Below the pieces are notes generated by a model. It had not been told where the DNA came from. It saw only the letters and a list, made by a program, of their open reading frames with translations, and ran no database searches. A DNA stretch of 64,000 nucleotides from Cupriavidus sp. D39 (lineage in GTDB: Bacteria > Pseudomonadota > Gammaproteobacteria > Burkholderiales > Burkholderiaceae), in assembly GCF_026627925.1 (NCBI RefSeq), contig NZ_JAPNLE010000006.1:1-64000 (forward strand), given 5' to 3'. Position numbers and translations under genes: made by a program. This document shows, in pieces, positions 45,686 through 55,388 of this stretch (position 1 is its first letter; each line of letters starts with the position of its first letter).

Positions 45686-46507
45686 ATGGACCACCTTTCC
45701 GACGAGGAACTGGCCGCCGTAGCGGCGCTGCTATCAAGTGAGCGATTAAGCACCTTCGAGCGGCTGGCGGGCTCCAACCGCGGCGCCATTGCCTTGCACC
45801 AGGAGATGTTGCGGCTTGCCGCCTCGCTGATGACGGTCACGGCAGTGGTGGAGATCGCGCTGCGCAATGCGGTCTGCGACAGGTTGACCGATCATTTCGG
45901 CGTCGCCGACTGGCTGCGCGGCCCGACCGGCCCCTTCAACTGGGGCGCGGAAGAACGGGACAAGATCATCCAAGCCGAGAAAAGCGCGCAGAAGGCCGCC
46001 TACGCCAAGCTCACCCAGGAGCAAAAGCGCCAACTTGACGCGGCGGCCTTCCGCAACCGGGGCGGGACGGCTCCCGCGGGCATTCCCCATGAGCAGCTGT
46101 CCAGGGTCAGGCAGGCCGCGATCCCGGTCCCGATGGGGCAGGTGGTGGCGCAGCTCACCATGTATTTCTGGAAACGTCTCTTCTCGGGCGACTACGACCA
46201 CGCGCTGTGGAAGCCGGCGCTCAAGCGCGTCTTCCCGGACAAATCAATCTCGCGCGCGGCCGTGGCCAGCCATCTCGAATCGATCTACCAGACCCGGAAC
46301 CGCATCGCCCACCACGAGCCGGTCTATGGCCGCCGCCTGGCGCAGACCGAGGCCGCGATCGAGTTCGTGGCGCGACACCTTGGCAGCCGGGGACAGGACG
46401 GGTTGACCCCGCTGGAGAAGCTGCTGCAACCGGAGATGGCGGAGTTGCGGAACCGAGCGGGCGAAATGCGGAGACGGCTGGATGCCCTCCAGGCTGGGGC
46501 AAGCTAG
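45686..46507 (+). CDS. Abi-like protein with HEPN-type motif
   Basis: This gene encodes about 273 residues from the ATG at 45686; a TTG at 45653 is an alternative, and neither has a clear ribosome-binding site. MTVTAVVEIALRNAVCDRLT matches the Abi-like/Abi_2 entry, followed by a helical domain. TRNRIAHHEPVYGRRLAQTE near residues 203-222 carries the RNRIAH (Rx4H) motif of HEPN ribonucleases. Proteins with this fold in Abi and toxin systems cut RNA in infected cells. It lies 140 bases downstream of the AbiTii gene on the same strand and 120 upstream of a DUF5677 gene. Confidence 0.85.
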   Translation: MDHLSDEELAAVAALLSSERLSTFERLAGSNRGAIALHQEMLRLAASLMTVTAVVEIALRNAVCDRLTDHFGVADWLRGPTGPFNWGAEERDKIIQAEKSAQKAAYAKLTQEQKRQLDAAAFRNRGGTAPAGIPHEQLSRVRQAAIPVPMGQVVAQLTMYFWKRLFSGDYDHALWKPALKRVFPDKSISRAAVASHLESIYQTRNRIAHHEPVYGRRLAQTEAAIEFVARHLGSRGQDGLTPLEKLLQPEMAELRNRAGEMRRRLDALQAGAS

Positions 46508-46625
46508 TTGAGCGTGGCGGCTTGGCTGCGATGCATCACCCTCGCGACGAGCTCGCTATGCCCTACCGGTTGCAGCGGGCAGTCTCTCTCAATTAAGTGG
46601 AAACTTGCAGCACAGCAAAAGGGTA

Positions 46626-47432
46626 ATGGACGTGACTGACTTCAACGCAGTCGGTTTTTTGGCGGACGACCTTACGCAGTGGCGCGAAAATGTGCGTCAG
46701 GCCTTCCCTGATGCCTTCGCGATCGCCCATCGCATGAACAACATGGGTATGCGGATACTGTGGGAACTGCCTGCTGAGAATGTCACCGAGCCACAGGTTT
46801 GGGCCGTTGCCGGGTATGCAAGGGCTATTGAATCGTTCCAGACAACCGTCCTCCTTGCGGAGCGCGGGGCTTTGGCTGAGGCCCGCGCACTAGCGAGACT
46901 CTGCGCTGAATCGGTAATCGTCACCGCCGGGCTTCTGAAGGTTGAGGGTACGTTGGAGAAGCTGCACGAGGACGCGGCCAAGCACAAGCTGGGCGTGTGC
47001 AACCGTATGCTGGCTATCAATGCCAAGAGCGGCAATGCCGAGTTGTTGGCCCGCTTTGAGAACGAGAAAGCCGAGATAGTGGCCGAGTTCGGTGAGCCCA
47101 GACCGCTGAAGCTCTGGCCCCTCGCACAGCAAGCCGGGCTGGAAATGCTTTACGAACTTTCCTACCGACTCCTTTCAGGCAATGGCGCGCATGCGACCAT
47201 TGGAGCGTTTCAACGTCATATGGCACCCGGTAAAGACGGACACCTGGACCAATATGTTTTCAGCCCCGACGCGTCCGACATGCGCTCGACGCTGCTCAGC
47301 GCAAACGCGGCCATGATCCATTTGATCGGATTGGCCGTCGACTTCATGGGGTTGAACGGCTATGAGGCCGAGTCCCGCGAATTGCTTCTGCACTGGACTG
47401 TCGTGAAGCACGAACTTGAGGCTGCCGACTAA
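46626..47432 (+). CDS. DUF5677-family protein
   Basis: This gene encodes 268 residues. The all-helical sequence has ALARLCAESVIVTAGLLKVE in the middle and MLYELSYRLLSGNGAHATIG near 183, a signature I associate with DUF5677 proteins, which are often found near mobile elements and defence genes. The YRLLSGNGAH segment resembles a HEPN-like Rx4-6H spacing but is not definite. The ATG at 46626 lies inside a slightly longer frame opening at 46605. It is third in the AbiTii-HEPN-DUF5677 set. Its function is unknown. Confidence 0.75.
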   Translation: MDVTDFNAVGFLADDLTQWRENVRQAFPDAFAIAHRMNNMGMRILWELPAENVTEPQVWAVAGYARAIESFQTTVLLAERGALAEARALARLCAESVIVTAGLLKVEGTLEKLHEDAAKHKLGVCNRMLAINAKSGNAELLARFENEKAEIVAEFGEPRPLKLWPLAQQAGLEMLYELSYRLLSGNGAHATIGAFQRHMAPGKDGHLDQYVFSPDASDMRSTLLSANAAMIHLIGLAVDFMGLNGYEAESRELLLHWTVVKHELEAAD

Positions 47433-47777
47433 CTCGTACAGACGAATGGGCTGGAAGCCAAACGACGGAACTAAATTCTGGTGGCAAACATCGGCGTTGG
47501 TGTGAACCAAGTCACCCCAGCCTCAGACTGACAGGTCAGGGGCGGCCCCGGTTGACGAGCGCTCCTCGAACGAACCGGAGCCTGCCTAGCCAATTCAGAT
47601 CCAAATAAGCCCCGCAAGTCGTAGTTTTTCCCTGTCGAATCCCACGCACGTCTAGTCCAGACTATCTGTGCGGCCTGGCTGGGCCGCTCGGCTCGGCGCC
47701 AACCTTCAATGCGCGCATGTTTCAGCCGATAACCATGTGGGTAGCTCCTATTGGGGGCTACGCTAAAAGGGATATTT
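47433..47777. other. Intergenic region before the exported protein gene
   Basis: These 345 bases contain no supported gene on either strand. The antisense open frame that spans this region and the following gene looks like a composition shadow. I see no clear terminator for the DUF5677 gene, tRNA or IS end. Confidence 0.4.
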
Positions 47778-48275
47778 ATGAAGAACACGGTAGCACTCTG
47801 CGCGCTTTCAATGCTGGCAGCATCGTCCATCGCCCACGCGGCAACAACCCAGGTCGAAGTGAAAGTTGAATCGCCCAGTTTTGTTTCGGGGGTGAAGACC
47901 ATCGAGCTAGAGGACAACGTGCCGCAGACCATCACCTTCCAAGCAGCAGCGACGCCGGCCTTCGACAAGCGCTGCGTCAGTCTTGGCCTGGTCGATGCCG
48001 ACGGTGGTGTGCCGACGGTGGTCCAGCTACAGGTGACAGCAATGCGCTTGGACGGCAACAACAGGCTGGTGAGCGCGGAGCTCAAGGCACGCAAGGCTGC
48101 GGAGTCGCGCAAAATGTTGGTTTCGTCGAACGGAGAGCGTGCCGATTGCCCAAACGTGCGGGAGTTCACAACCAAGATGATGGGGAAACTGACGCCTGGA
48201 ACGCCAGAACTGTTGTTCTCCGCGACGGACGGTCGGCAGGATGCGAACATTTCCGTGACCGTCATGGCGAAGTAG
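47778..48275 (+). CDS. Small exported protein of unknown function
   Basis: This gene encodes 165 residues. A clear Sec signal peptide (MKNTVALCALSMLAASSIAH then A-A) is followed by a beta-rich mature part of about 143 residues with two cysteines (one in DKRCVSLG, one in RADCPNVR) that could form a disulphide. The ATG at 47778 is chosen because it opens directly at the signal peptide; nine residues upstream are not part of it. No family is recognised. It lies between the defence-like genes and a Tn3 relic. Confidence 0.72.
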   Translation: MKNTVALCALSMLAASSIAHAATTQVEVKVESPSFVSGVKTIELEDNVPQTITFQAAATPAFDKRCVSLGLVDADGGVPTVVQLQVTAMRLDGNNRLVSAELKARKAAESRKMLVSSNGERADCPNVREFTTKMMGKLTPGTPELLFSATDGRQDANISVTVMAK

Positions 48276-48715
48276 GCTAGCCCCATCGTCAAGCCACGGC
48301 GCTGCGCAACAGGCGCGGCGCCGGCGCTTGGACGGTGAGGCCCATGTGGCGAGGAACATTTGATGCAGTCCGACAGGAGCACAGGCGAAGCGAGTGATAT
48401 TTCATCGCTTCCGGAATGGGTATCGCGCTCGAGCCATTGGTCATGGTGGCGCCGTTGGCTAAGCAATCCACCTCTCTGGGCATCCCGCCGGGCGGTGGCT
48501 TGGCGCACTCTGACAACCGAAGGCATGGCACCAACAGCGCGCTCGCGTTTCGTACGGGGTGAGGGGATATTCTTTGAGTCGGTAGCAAGGCTCGACGCGA
48601 TTGACCTGTGCAGCATCGACGTGCTCAGGTATCACACTGACACCAACCGGTTCCGGCCGACCTCTATCTCGTGCCCCCACGGCCCGCTCACACGCTCGTT
48701 TGGAAGAACTGAGAT
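48276..48715. other. Region between the exported protein and the Tn3 relic
   Basis: These 440 bases have open frames in several phases but none I can identify or support. The Tn3-type coding sequence becomes recognisable only near 48716, so this stretch may hold the junction where the transposon's 5' part was lost. Confidence 0.4.
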
Positions 48716-50710
48716 ATGGGCACGCTCGGGGCGCTCTATGACGGGCGCACCGATACCTTGGTGGACCACCAGATGCTGGCCTACCAGGCCCTCGGTTTCG
48801 GCCCGATGGCCGAGCATCAGCGGCGTTACGTGACGCGCTGGCTCAAGGAGCGGCTGGCAGGCCAACCGAGCAGCAGTGACTTGCTGCATGACTTGAAACG
48901 CTGGCTGTACGAGCATCGCATCCTGATCCCGCATGACCGGGCGCTGAAGCGGCTGATCAACCAGGCCGTGGACGCCTGCGAGGCCGCGCTGGCTGAAGCG
49001 CTGGTGCAAGCCTATGGCGAAGCTTCCCTCGACGCGTGGGGGACGTTGCTCCCGCGGCCCGAAGGCGACCGCGCGAGCCTCCAGCAATGGCTGTGGGCGG
49101 TTCCGCTGCGCAACTCCACGCATCAGATGGGCGAGCTGTTTGACAAGATCGACCGGCTGTACCAGCTGGGCGTCCACCAAGGCTGGCCGGCGGTCTGCAA
49201 TGAGGCAGTGGTTCGCCACTATGCGCGGCGTTGTGCGAATCGCCCAGCGTCAGTCAGCAAGCGGGTTGCGCAACAGTCCCGCCGCCTGGAAGCCGCATGC
49301 TTCTTGCGCTATGCCTTGTGTGCGGCCACGGATCACCTGTCATCCATGCTGCGCCACTGGATTCGCAAGTCCGTCAACGATGCGGGACGCCTGATCGACG
49401 CCGGCCGGCCGGACCCTGGCGTTAAGCTCCGGGAATTCGCTGCCGCCGTCAAGGCGCTGGTTGCCGATGAGACGCAGACACGAGAAGCCCTTTGCCAGCA
49501 ATTGGGCGCCCTGGCCGACGCGGCGACCTCCCAGAATCTGCCAAGCCGAGCCAGCCTGTTCCGCGCACAACTCCTGTCCCGACACCGGCAAGCCAAGGCC
49601 ATGCTGGGCAGGCTGGTTTGCCTGCCATTCGCCGCCCAGTCGGCCCACCCGGTGATCGAGGCCATGGAGGTGCTTCGCAAGCTCTATGCGCGGAGGGCCG
49701 ACTGGCTCCCTGATCGAGTGACGGCTCGATTGGGACGCGCCTGGCAGCCAGCATTAGAGGGCCAGGATCGCAAACGGGCGCTGGCCGCCTTCGAATGGGG
49801 GACGCTGTTTGCCCTACGGGTGGCGCTGCGTAATGGCTCGGTTTTCCTGGACCACAGCTTCGCATTTCGTAGCCAGGCGGCACTGCTGATTTCCAACGAG
49901 GATTGGCAGGCCCGGCGTAACCATTTCTACGGTCATCTCAAGCTGCCGCAGGACGCCAAGGCTTTTCTGGAGCCCGTGGTGGCACATTTGGATGCGGGGC
50001 TCGCCAAGTTGCGAGACGCGGCCTTGCGCGGCGAACTGAAGATTGATAGCGCGATCCATATCGATCCGCTCACGGCAACGAGGCCGGAAGCCTCCGTGGA
50101 GGCGTTGCGGCGCGCGCTGTTCGAGCGGCACCCCGGTGGGCAATTGCCGGAAATCCTGCTGGAGATTGATAGCAGCACCCACTTCAGTTGGCTCCTGCTG
50201 GGCCGGGAACCGCATTCGCGCAGCGAGCTGCTGATGGTCTACGCCGCGGTACTGGCGCACGGCACCTCGATGTCGGCGGCAGACCTCGCACGCATGGTGC
50301 CGGAGTTGTCGCCCAGCGCGATCCGACAAATGATGCATCGCATCGCGGACGAGCGCAAACTCCGCCAGGCCGCCGATGCTGTCCTGGTGCTTCATGCACC
50401 AGCATCCGATTGCCCAACACTGGGGGCGCGCCGATCTGGCATCATCGGACATGATGTCACTGGAGACCACGCGCACGGTCTGGCGGGCACGGGCCGATCC
50501 GCGCCGGCGCACGAAATCGATAGGCATGTACACGCATGTCCGCGACCGCTGGGGCATCTTCTACGACCAGCCGATCCTGCTCAATGAGCGGCAGGCCGGC
50601 GCGGCCATCGAGGGCGTCATCCGCCAGAGCGGATCGGAAGACGTGGCGCAACTGGCTGTCGATACCCACGGCTTTACCGATTTCGCCATGAGCCACTCCC
50701 GGCCGGCCGA
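48716..50710 (+). pseudogene. Tn3-family transposase, truncated and frameshifted
   Basis: From 48716 the frame reads the DUF4158-type N-terminal region (QMLAYQALGFGPMAEHQRRY, LKRWLYEHRILIPHDRALKR), then the long middle region including LPEILLEIDSSTHFSWLLLG. A shift near 50395 moves the sequence to another frame (HPIAQHWGRADLASSDMMSL, TKSIGMYTHVRDRWGIFYDQ), which stops at about 50716, well before the last catalytic Glu. The first residues of the protein are also missing. A Tn3 transposase is about 1000 residues, so one third is lost. No resolvase or terminal repeats are visible. Confidence 0.9.
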
Positions 50711-51012
50711 TTCGTGATGACGGAGAGACCAATCTCGTTGTAGCTGTCGTTGTCGCAATAGTGATATGCCTAGTAGTAGAAGTTCGGCGGGCAGATGGAC
50801 GAGAATCTACCGGAGGTATTTTCATATGTGATTTCTAAGTATATTGAACCTCATGTGGTGTACAGGTAGGATTGCCCTTCGACGCGCGATGACAAGCGCG
50901 CACCAGCCAGAACTCGCGTTCGCGAGATAAGAGAGTCGGAGCACAAGCTAGGCTTGCTGCCACAGACTGCAGTCGTAGTCCCCAGGAAACATAGACGTTA
51001 GTCTAGGAGACG
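50711..51012. other. Intergenic region between the Tn3 relic and a small gene
   Basis: No gene is supported in these 300 bases. The sequence includes an AT-rich stretch around 50820-50860. The last bases before 51016 hold a GGAGACG ribosome-binding site for the small gene that follows. Confidence 0.4.
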
Positions 51013-51015
51013 ATG

Positions 51016-51246
51016 ATGCTGAGTCCCCATGAGTTCGCCACACTCGTACTGGTAAACGAGACCCCCGACCAGGTCGACCTGGATGTCGAAGACGTGGCGG
51101 CGCTGCTGGAAAATCGGCTCGTCACCCTCGAGAACCTTGGGCCAAGCTGCAGACGGCCGCAAGTTACCCTCCAAGGGTATGTTGTCCTCAAGGCCTTCGG
51201 GCGTTCCCGCGGAAGAAGTTGTCAACCAGTTCCTGGCTTACGATGA
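51016..51246 (+). CDS. Small conserved protein of unknown function
   Basis: This gene encodes 76 residues (MLSPHEFATLVLVNETPDQV, then VEDVAALLENRLVTLENLGP). The pattern resembles short hypothetical proteins found in Cupriavidus and Burkholderia with an acidic helix and a short C-terminal winged-helix-like part. GGAGA lies five bases before the ATG at 51016; the ATG at 51013 is too close. The C-terminal 15 residues look irregular, so a late frameshift is possible. Function is unknown. Confidence 0.6.
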   Translation: MLSPHEFATLVLVNETPDQVDLDVEDVAALLENRLVTLENLGPSCRRPQVTLQGYVVLKAFGRSRGRSCQPVPGLR

Positions 51247-51422
51247 GACCTGACGCGGCGCTCGTCGGAGGTGCCTGCCGAAACGGTCGCGCTCTCAAGA
51301 TTTAGGCAGTCGAGATGCATCACAAGACCGCCTACCATGCAGCGGTCGTTTTTACCGAACTCGGTCTCAAATGTGCTGTCGTCGGATGGCGCAGGGCTGG
51401 GGTCGCACTAAGGAGATGAAAG

Positions 51423-51989
51423 ATGAATCAGTTTTCCTCAGAGAAAATCGTGGAAGCGCAAAAGGCAAGTCTCGAAACCTTGGTTGGTCTGACGAGCAAG
51501 GCCTTCGATGGCTTTGAGAGATTGCTTGAGCTGAATCTCCAAACCATGAGGTCCGCGTTAGCAGAGACACGGGAAGGCATGAAGCGGGCCTTGTCGGTCA
51601 AAGATCCACAGGAGTTGATGGCATTGCAAATCGAGCTACTGCAACCCGTGGCCGAAAAGTCCTTGTCGTACCGCCGCCATTTTCTCGAGATCGCGGCGTC
51701 TACAAGGGCCGAGTTCGACAAGGTCGCCGAAGCCCACTACGAGGCCAACAAGCGTGGAGTCCAGAGCCTAGTGGAAAGCGTTGGAAGCGCCGGGCCCGCG
51801 GGCTCCGAGGCGGTGTTCGCTGCCGTGCAAACCGCTATCAATGCAACCAATACGTTGTACGAAACCGTGCAGTCGACGACCAAGCAAGCGGTGCAGGTTG
51901 CTGAGAACAGTTTCGATACCGCTGCAGATGCGGCGGCCAAGGCCGTGCAGCATCGTACGGCGCAGACATCCCGGGCAGCTAAGGCGTAA
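51423..51989 (+). CDS. phaP: Phasin (PHB granule-associated protein)
   Basis: This gene encodes 188 residues, typical for PhaP1 of Cupriavidus (about 192). It begins [20 protein letters not shown] with the phasin_2 domain and continues with [20 protein letters not shown], all amphipathic helices. The C-terminus is Ala-rich. Phasins coat polyhydroxybutyrate granules and set their number and size. A GGAG site precedes the ATG. A strong hairpin terminator follows at 52002-52040, and the phaB start lies 120 bases downstream. Confidence 0.93.
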   Translation: MNQFSSEKIVEAQKASLETLVGLTSKAFDGFERLLELNLQTMRSALAETREGMKRALSVKDPQELMALQIELLQPVAEKSLSYRRHFLEIAASTRAEFDKVAEAHYEANKRGVQSLVESVGSAGPAGSEAVFAAVQTAINATNTLYETVQSTTKQAVQVAENSFDTAADAAAKAVQHRTAQTSRAAKA

Positions 51990-52001
51990 CTAGCTATGGA
52001 A

Positions 52002-52040
52002 TCCGCAGTTCCGTATATCACTACGGTGCTGCGGAAAAAT
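52002..52040 (+). terminator. Intrinsic terminator after phaP
   Basis: TCCGCAG-TT-CCGTA, a six-base loop and TACGG-TG-CTGCGGA form a long stem with one internal mismatch pair, followed by AAAAT. It lies 12 bases after the phaP stop. The trailing run is A rather than T on this strand, so it may act mainly as a stabilising or opposing-strand terminator. Confidence 0.6.
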
Positions 52041-52157
52041 AAGAGACTTGAGACATGCTGTTGGCTGGCCGCACGCTGGGGGCAACGGCGCAAGCGCATA
52101 GAGGGATGGAGATGACTAAGAGGATTGCCGTGGTAACGGGAGGCATGGGTCATGCGG

Positions 52158-54425
52158 TTATACACAACTGTCTCCATCATCGACGGATCGTAACCCTCGC
52201 AAAGTCTTCGCAGCGACATGAACTTCTTTCAGGCCAAGCCAAATCGTCTTCACGCCGGGCTCGCCATCGCTCTTGCGGCCGAGGAAGCCGCCAAGTCGTG
52301 CAATCAGGCGAAGCACCTCATTCAGCGTTGGCTTGGCAGGCTGTTTGACTCGGGTCAGCAGGTAGGCGCCTCGTATTTCATCCGGGTCGAAGAACAAGTC
52401 AGCGTCCAGATCCGGACAAGTGCGTCCGAGTCGCATCAGATGCGCTATGCGCCAAGCGACGACCATGAACAACGCCAAAGCGCGCTCAAGACGTTCTATT
52501 GCCGACAACTGGAGCGCTTCAACGCGACAGGCGTTCTTCAGGATGTTGAACAGCGTCTCTATCTCCCGGCGCGCGCGGTACCAGTCAATAAGCTCTCTCG
52601 CATCGTCCAGACCGGCTGCACTGCGATTTGTCAGGAGGCGCCACTCGATTGGCTTGACGCCGGCAGGCGCATCAAACTCACGTGCAATGATGCTCGTCGC
52701 TGCGACCGTCTTGCCCTTACCTGCAGGCAGATCAACCCGTTGCACCCAGAGTTGCTGGCGCACGGTGCGGGCTTTGATGCCATGGCGCGATCCCATTGTG
52801 AAAGCGATCTCGCCAATGGGCTTGCCGCTGACCGTGCGTTGCCACAGCTTCTCGCCATCCGGCAGGCAGCGATTGTGGGTAGCACGAATAAGCCAGTCAG
52901 CGGGCGTACCGAGTTCTTGGGTACGCAGCATCAACGCCATCAAATCTGCTTCACGATCAGCGACGTAGACCAAGCGTGTGCTGGGCAGCTCCACGGCCAT
53001 TTCAGCAATGCGCTCGTAACCTTCAATCCAACGCAAGCTTTCCTTTGGGCCGCCGCGTTTGCCGAATTTATCCCGCTTCTCGCGCGCCCACATCCATGCG
53101 TCCAGCACACCAAGTGGTTCGCGTTGCGGCGTGACGGCGTAGGTAGCGGGTAAGAGAGCAGCGTCACCGCTGCTCCCTCCCCAAAGAACCGTACAAGCGA
53201 CTTTCACCGCATACGGCTCGCGCACGGCTAAAGCACCGTTAAATCGATGCCGGCCTTGCCGAACAGCACAAGTCCTTCGCAGACGTCATATCGTGGTTTC
53301 ATCCCATTACTGAGAGCAGGGCGCTGAACTACCGCGAGGCAGCCTCTTCCAAGCTATCCCTGCAACGAACCGGAGATATTGGCCTGCGACAGCCACACCT
53401 CGCGGAAGTCTGCGCCCTTTCGGGCCGGGGCAAAGTTTGAACCCCTATGCGGGCCATTACAGCCCGCCGTTCGCTTTCTCCGCGTTCTCTTACCCGCTTC
53501 CCCATCAGCTTCCCTTGCGGGGCACCTGCCACAGATCCGATAGTCTGAGTCCGTGGCGGAGAGACGGGCTTACCACGTTCCCGTTCCTGCCGGCCCAACA
53601 ACAACCTTGAGCCTATCCGGTTAGCGCCTGTCTATCCCACGATGGCACTCTGGCGACGTACGTCCACATCCGAAGGAACGCAACCGGCCATTTACCTTTT
53701 GGTTTGAGCCTGTCAGCACCTTTGGCTCATCGTATCTTACGAGGGTTCAAACAACAGTTCACTTATGTTGCGCGTACGGAATTTGCCTAGCCTCCACACC
53801 GCCTTCGTGCTGGCAGCGTCGACCTCGTTGTCACCAACGCGGGCCTTCTTTCGAGGAGTACATTGTTCCCGGAGCTTCATACCCGATCGTTACCAATCAC
53901 GCATGTCCGGGTAGGCAACTGCTAGTCGCATAGCAGGTCGCAGCTTCGACCGCCTCTTCAACGCTCAAACTGCGACAAGACAAAAACGAGCTTTGCTGCC
54001 CTTTTACTGCTTGACGCTCGACACGCCGCGGGCAGCAGAACGTGTCGCACCGGATGGAGATACATACCCCGCTGCGCCTCATAGCTAAGCGGCCCCAGTC
54101 CGGTCGCCCCTTGACCGTTAAAATCAAGTTCCGTTGTATCCTGCAAGCACAGCACGACTGGTTCAGCCCCCATTCTCTGCTGAGTCTGCTGCCAGTGCGG
54201 CGTCAGAATATCGCGCCAGTCAACGCTGTCGTTGCCAAAGAAGCGATACGCTCCCATGGTCTCGCTCCAGCCGTGGCACGCCTTCGGTACGCTGGCCATC
54301 GGATCGGCCGCAAATCGCTCCATCAACATCCTCGCTCGCTTGTCGAGGCGCGCATCACCGAGATCCAGGTGGGCAAACTCAGTCGCTGCCCAGTGTGTCG
54401 ATTCAATCGTCAACGCGTCACCCAA
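52158..54425 (-). pseudogene. IS4-family transposase, split by an intron
   Basis: The first exon (54425-54051) reads MGDALTIESTHWAATEFAHL, YRFFGNDSVDWRDILTPHW and LQDTTELDFNGQGATGLGPL, ending QRGMYLHP. The second (53144-52158) begins TYAVTPQREPLGVLDAWMWA. It contains VYVADREADLMALM and the YREK-type WYRARREIETLFNILK. The first Asp (DTTELDF), second Asp and Glu of the DDE triad are all present. Joined, the protein would be about 453 residues. If the intron still splices, a functional transposase would result; otherwise it is dead. Confidence 0.88.
53145..54050 (-). mobile_element. ORF-less group II intron in the transposase gene
   Basis: Reading leftward, the insert starts GTGCGACACG (group II GUGYG 5' consensus) at 54050. 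Near the other end it has a 34-nt domain V at 53219-53186, beginning GAGCCGTATGCGGTGAAAG and ending GTACGGTTC. Domain VI follows with a GAGCAGCG-GTGA-CGCTGCTC stem. The length is about 906 bases and no reverse transcriptase/maturase frame is present. The exact 3' end (about 53145) is set by requiring the transposase frame to join as HP-TYAV and may be off by a few bases. The intron could splice only with a maturase supplied in trans. Confidence 0.85.
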
Positions 54426-55266
54426 AATGCGACAGTAAACGCGAGACTTAGAGAGTTTACAAGTGCCGCTTCAAGTCGTTGAAAGTAAACGTTTTTCGTA
54501 GGCGCTTCGGTCGCTTGGGAGTGTCAAAGATGTGTAAAACCGCATGGGCATGGGTGGGCTGGGCGAGGCTATCAGTACCAAACTACAGGACGCAGGTTGT
54601 ACGGTGGTTGTGACCCATTCCCCTAGCAACCCCGGCGTCGCAAGCTGGCTGAAGCGGATGGCGGCGGAAGAGCGCCGATTCCATGCCTATCCAGTTGACG
54701 TTGCGGACCATGAGTCGTGTCAGGAATGTGTCGGAAAGATTCGAGAGGAGATAGGTCCAATCGATATTCTGATTAACAATGCAGGGATTACGCGAGACGC
54801 GAGTTTCAAAAGATGGAGAAAGTCGATTGGGATGCGGTCATGCGGACCAATCTCGATTCGGTGTTCAATATGACAAAGCCGGTGTGCGATGAGATGGTCA
54901 AGCGTGGCTGGGGGCGCATCATCAATGTGTCATCCATCATCGGCTCGAAGGGCGGTTTTGGCCAAACCAACTACGCTGCAGCCAAGGCTGGCATGCATGG
55001 CTTCACGAAGTCGTTGGCGCTCGAAGTCGCCAAGAATGGTGTGACCGTCAACACCGTTTCGCCCGGATTCATCGCCACCAAGATGGTGATGGCTGTACCC
55101 CAGGAGATTCTGGACACCAAAGTTATTCCACACATCCCAGTTGGCCGTCTGGGTGAGCCCGAGGAGGTCGCTGCGTTGGTCGTGTATTTGTGCTCCCGCG
55201 AAGCAGCCTTCTTGACCGGCGCAAACATTGCCATCAACGGTGGGCAGCATCTCCAGTAAGCTGGTT

Positions 55267-55292
55267 TGCCCGGGCCCAAACAGGGCCGGGCA
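55267..55292 (+). terminator. Hairpin after phaB
   Basis: TGCCCGGGCCC-AAACA-GGGCCGGGCA forms a strong stem with one bulged G, seven bases after the phaB stop. No long T-run follows, so termination efficiency is uncertain. Confidence 0.6.
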
Positions 55293-55388
55293 TCATTGCA
55301 ACACCGCGCTGACCGCTGCTTAGGTTGCTATCGCGCTAGGCCGATTGCTCCGCGCCCTGGTTGCGCGAGGGAATTCTGCGACACAACC

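Larger units (their letters stand above)
52151..54546 (-). mobile_element. IS4-family (IS50-like) insertion element within phaB
   Basis: The ends are CATGCGGTTATACACA at the left and, in reverse complement, CATGCGGTTTTACACA at the right, matching at 15 of 16 bases. The element is flanked by identical 9-bp duplications GGCATGGGT at 52142-52150 and 54547-54555. It carries one leftward transposase gene, itself split by a group II intron at 53145-54050. Without the intron the element is about 1490 bp, the usual size for the IS50-like group. Exact ends and target duplications mark a fairly recent insertion. Confidence 0.93.
52112..55259 (+). pseudogene. phaB: Acetoacetyl-CoA reductase gene interrupted by an IS4-family element
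   Basis: The gene starts at 52112 (MTKRIAVVTGGMG), is cut at 52150 and resumes at 54556 after one copy of a 9-bp duplication. The second part continues GLGEAISTKL, then NNAGITRDASFK and NYAAAKAGMHGFTKSLALEV, ending TGANIAINGGQHLQ. Removal of the insert plus one base near 54806, where a run of As is one base short, gives about 247 residues, the length of PhaB (246). PhaB reduces acetoacetyl-CoA with NADPH for PHB synthesis. This copy is inactive twice over; another phaB elsewhere would be needed. Confidence 0.92.

Noticed and set aside
47600..47660. A possible tRNA remnant (a GTCGAATCCCACGC-like T-arm)
   Set aside because: No matching acceptor stem, anticodon arm or D-arm can be built around it. 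No tRNA or rRNA was found in the window.
47471..48616. A 381-codon antisense frame over the exported protein gene
   Set aside because: It runs through the signal-peptide gene and both flanking gaps without any domain; the sense gene is better supported by its signal peptide.
53329..53604. A 91-codon leftward frame inside the group II intron as a possible maturase
   Set aside because: It shows no reverse transcriptase motif such as YADD and overlaps structured intron RNA; similar short frames are common artefacts in such introns.
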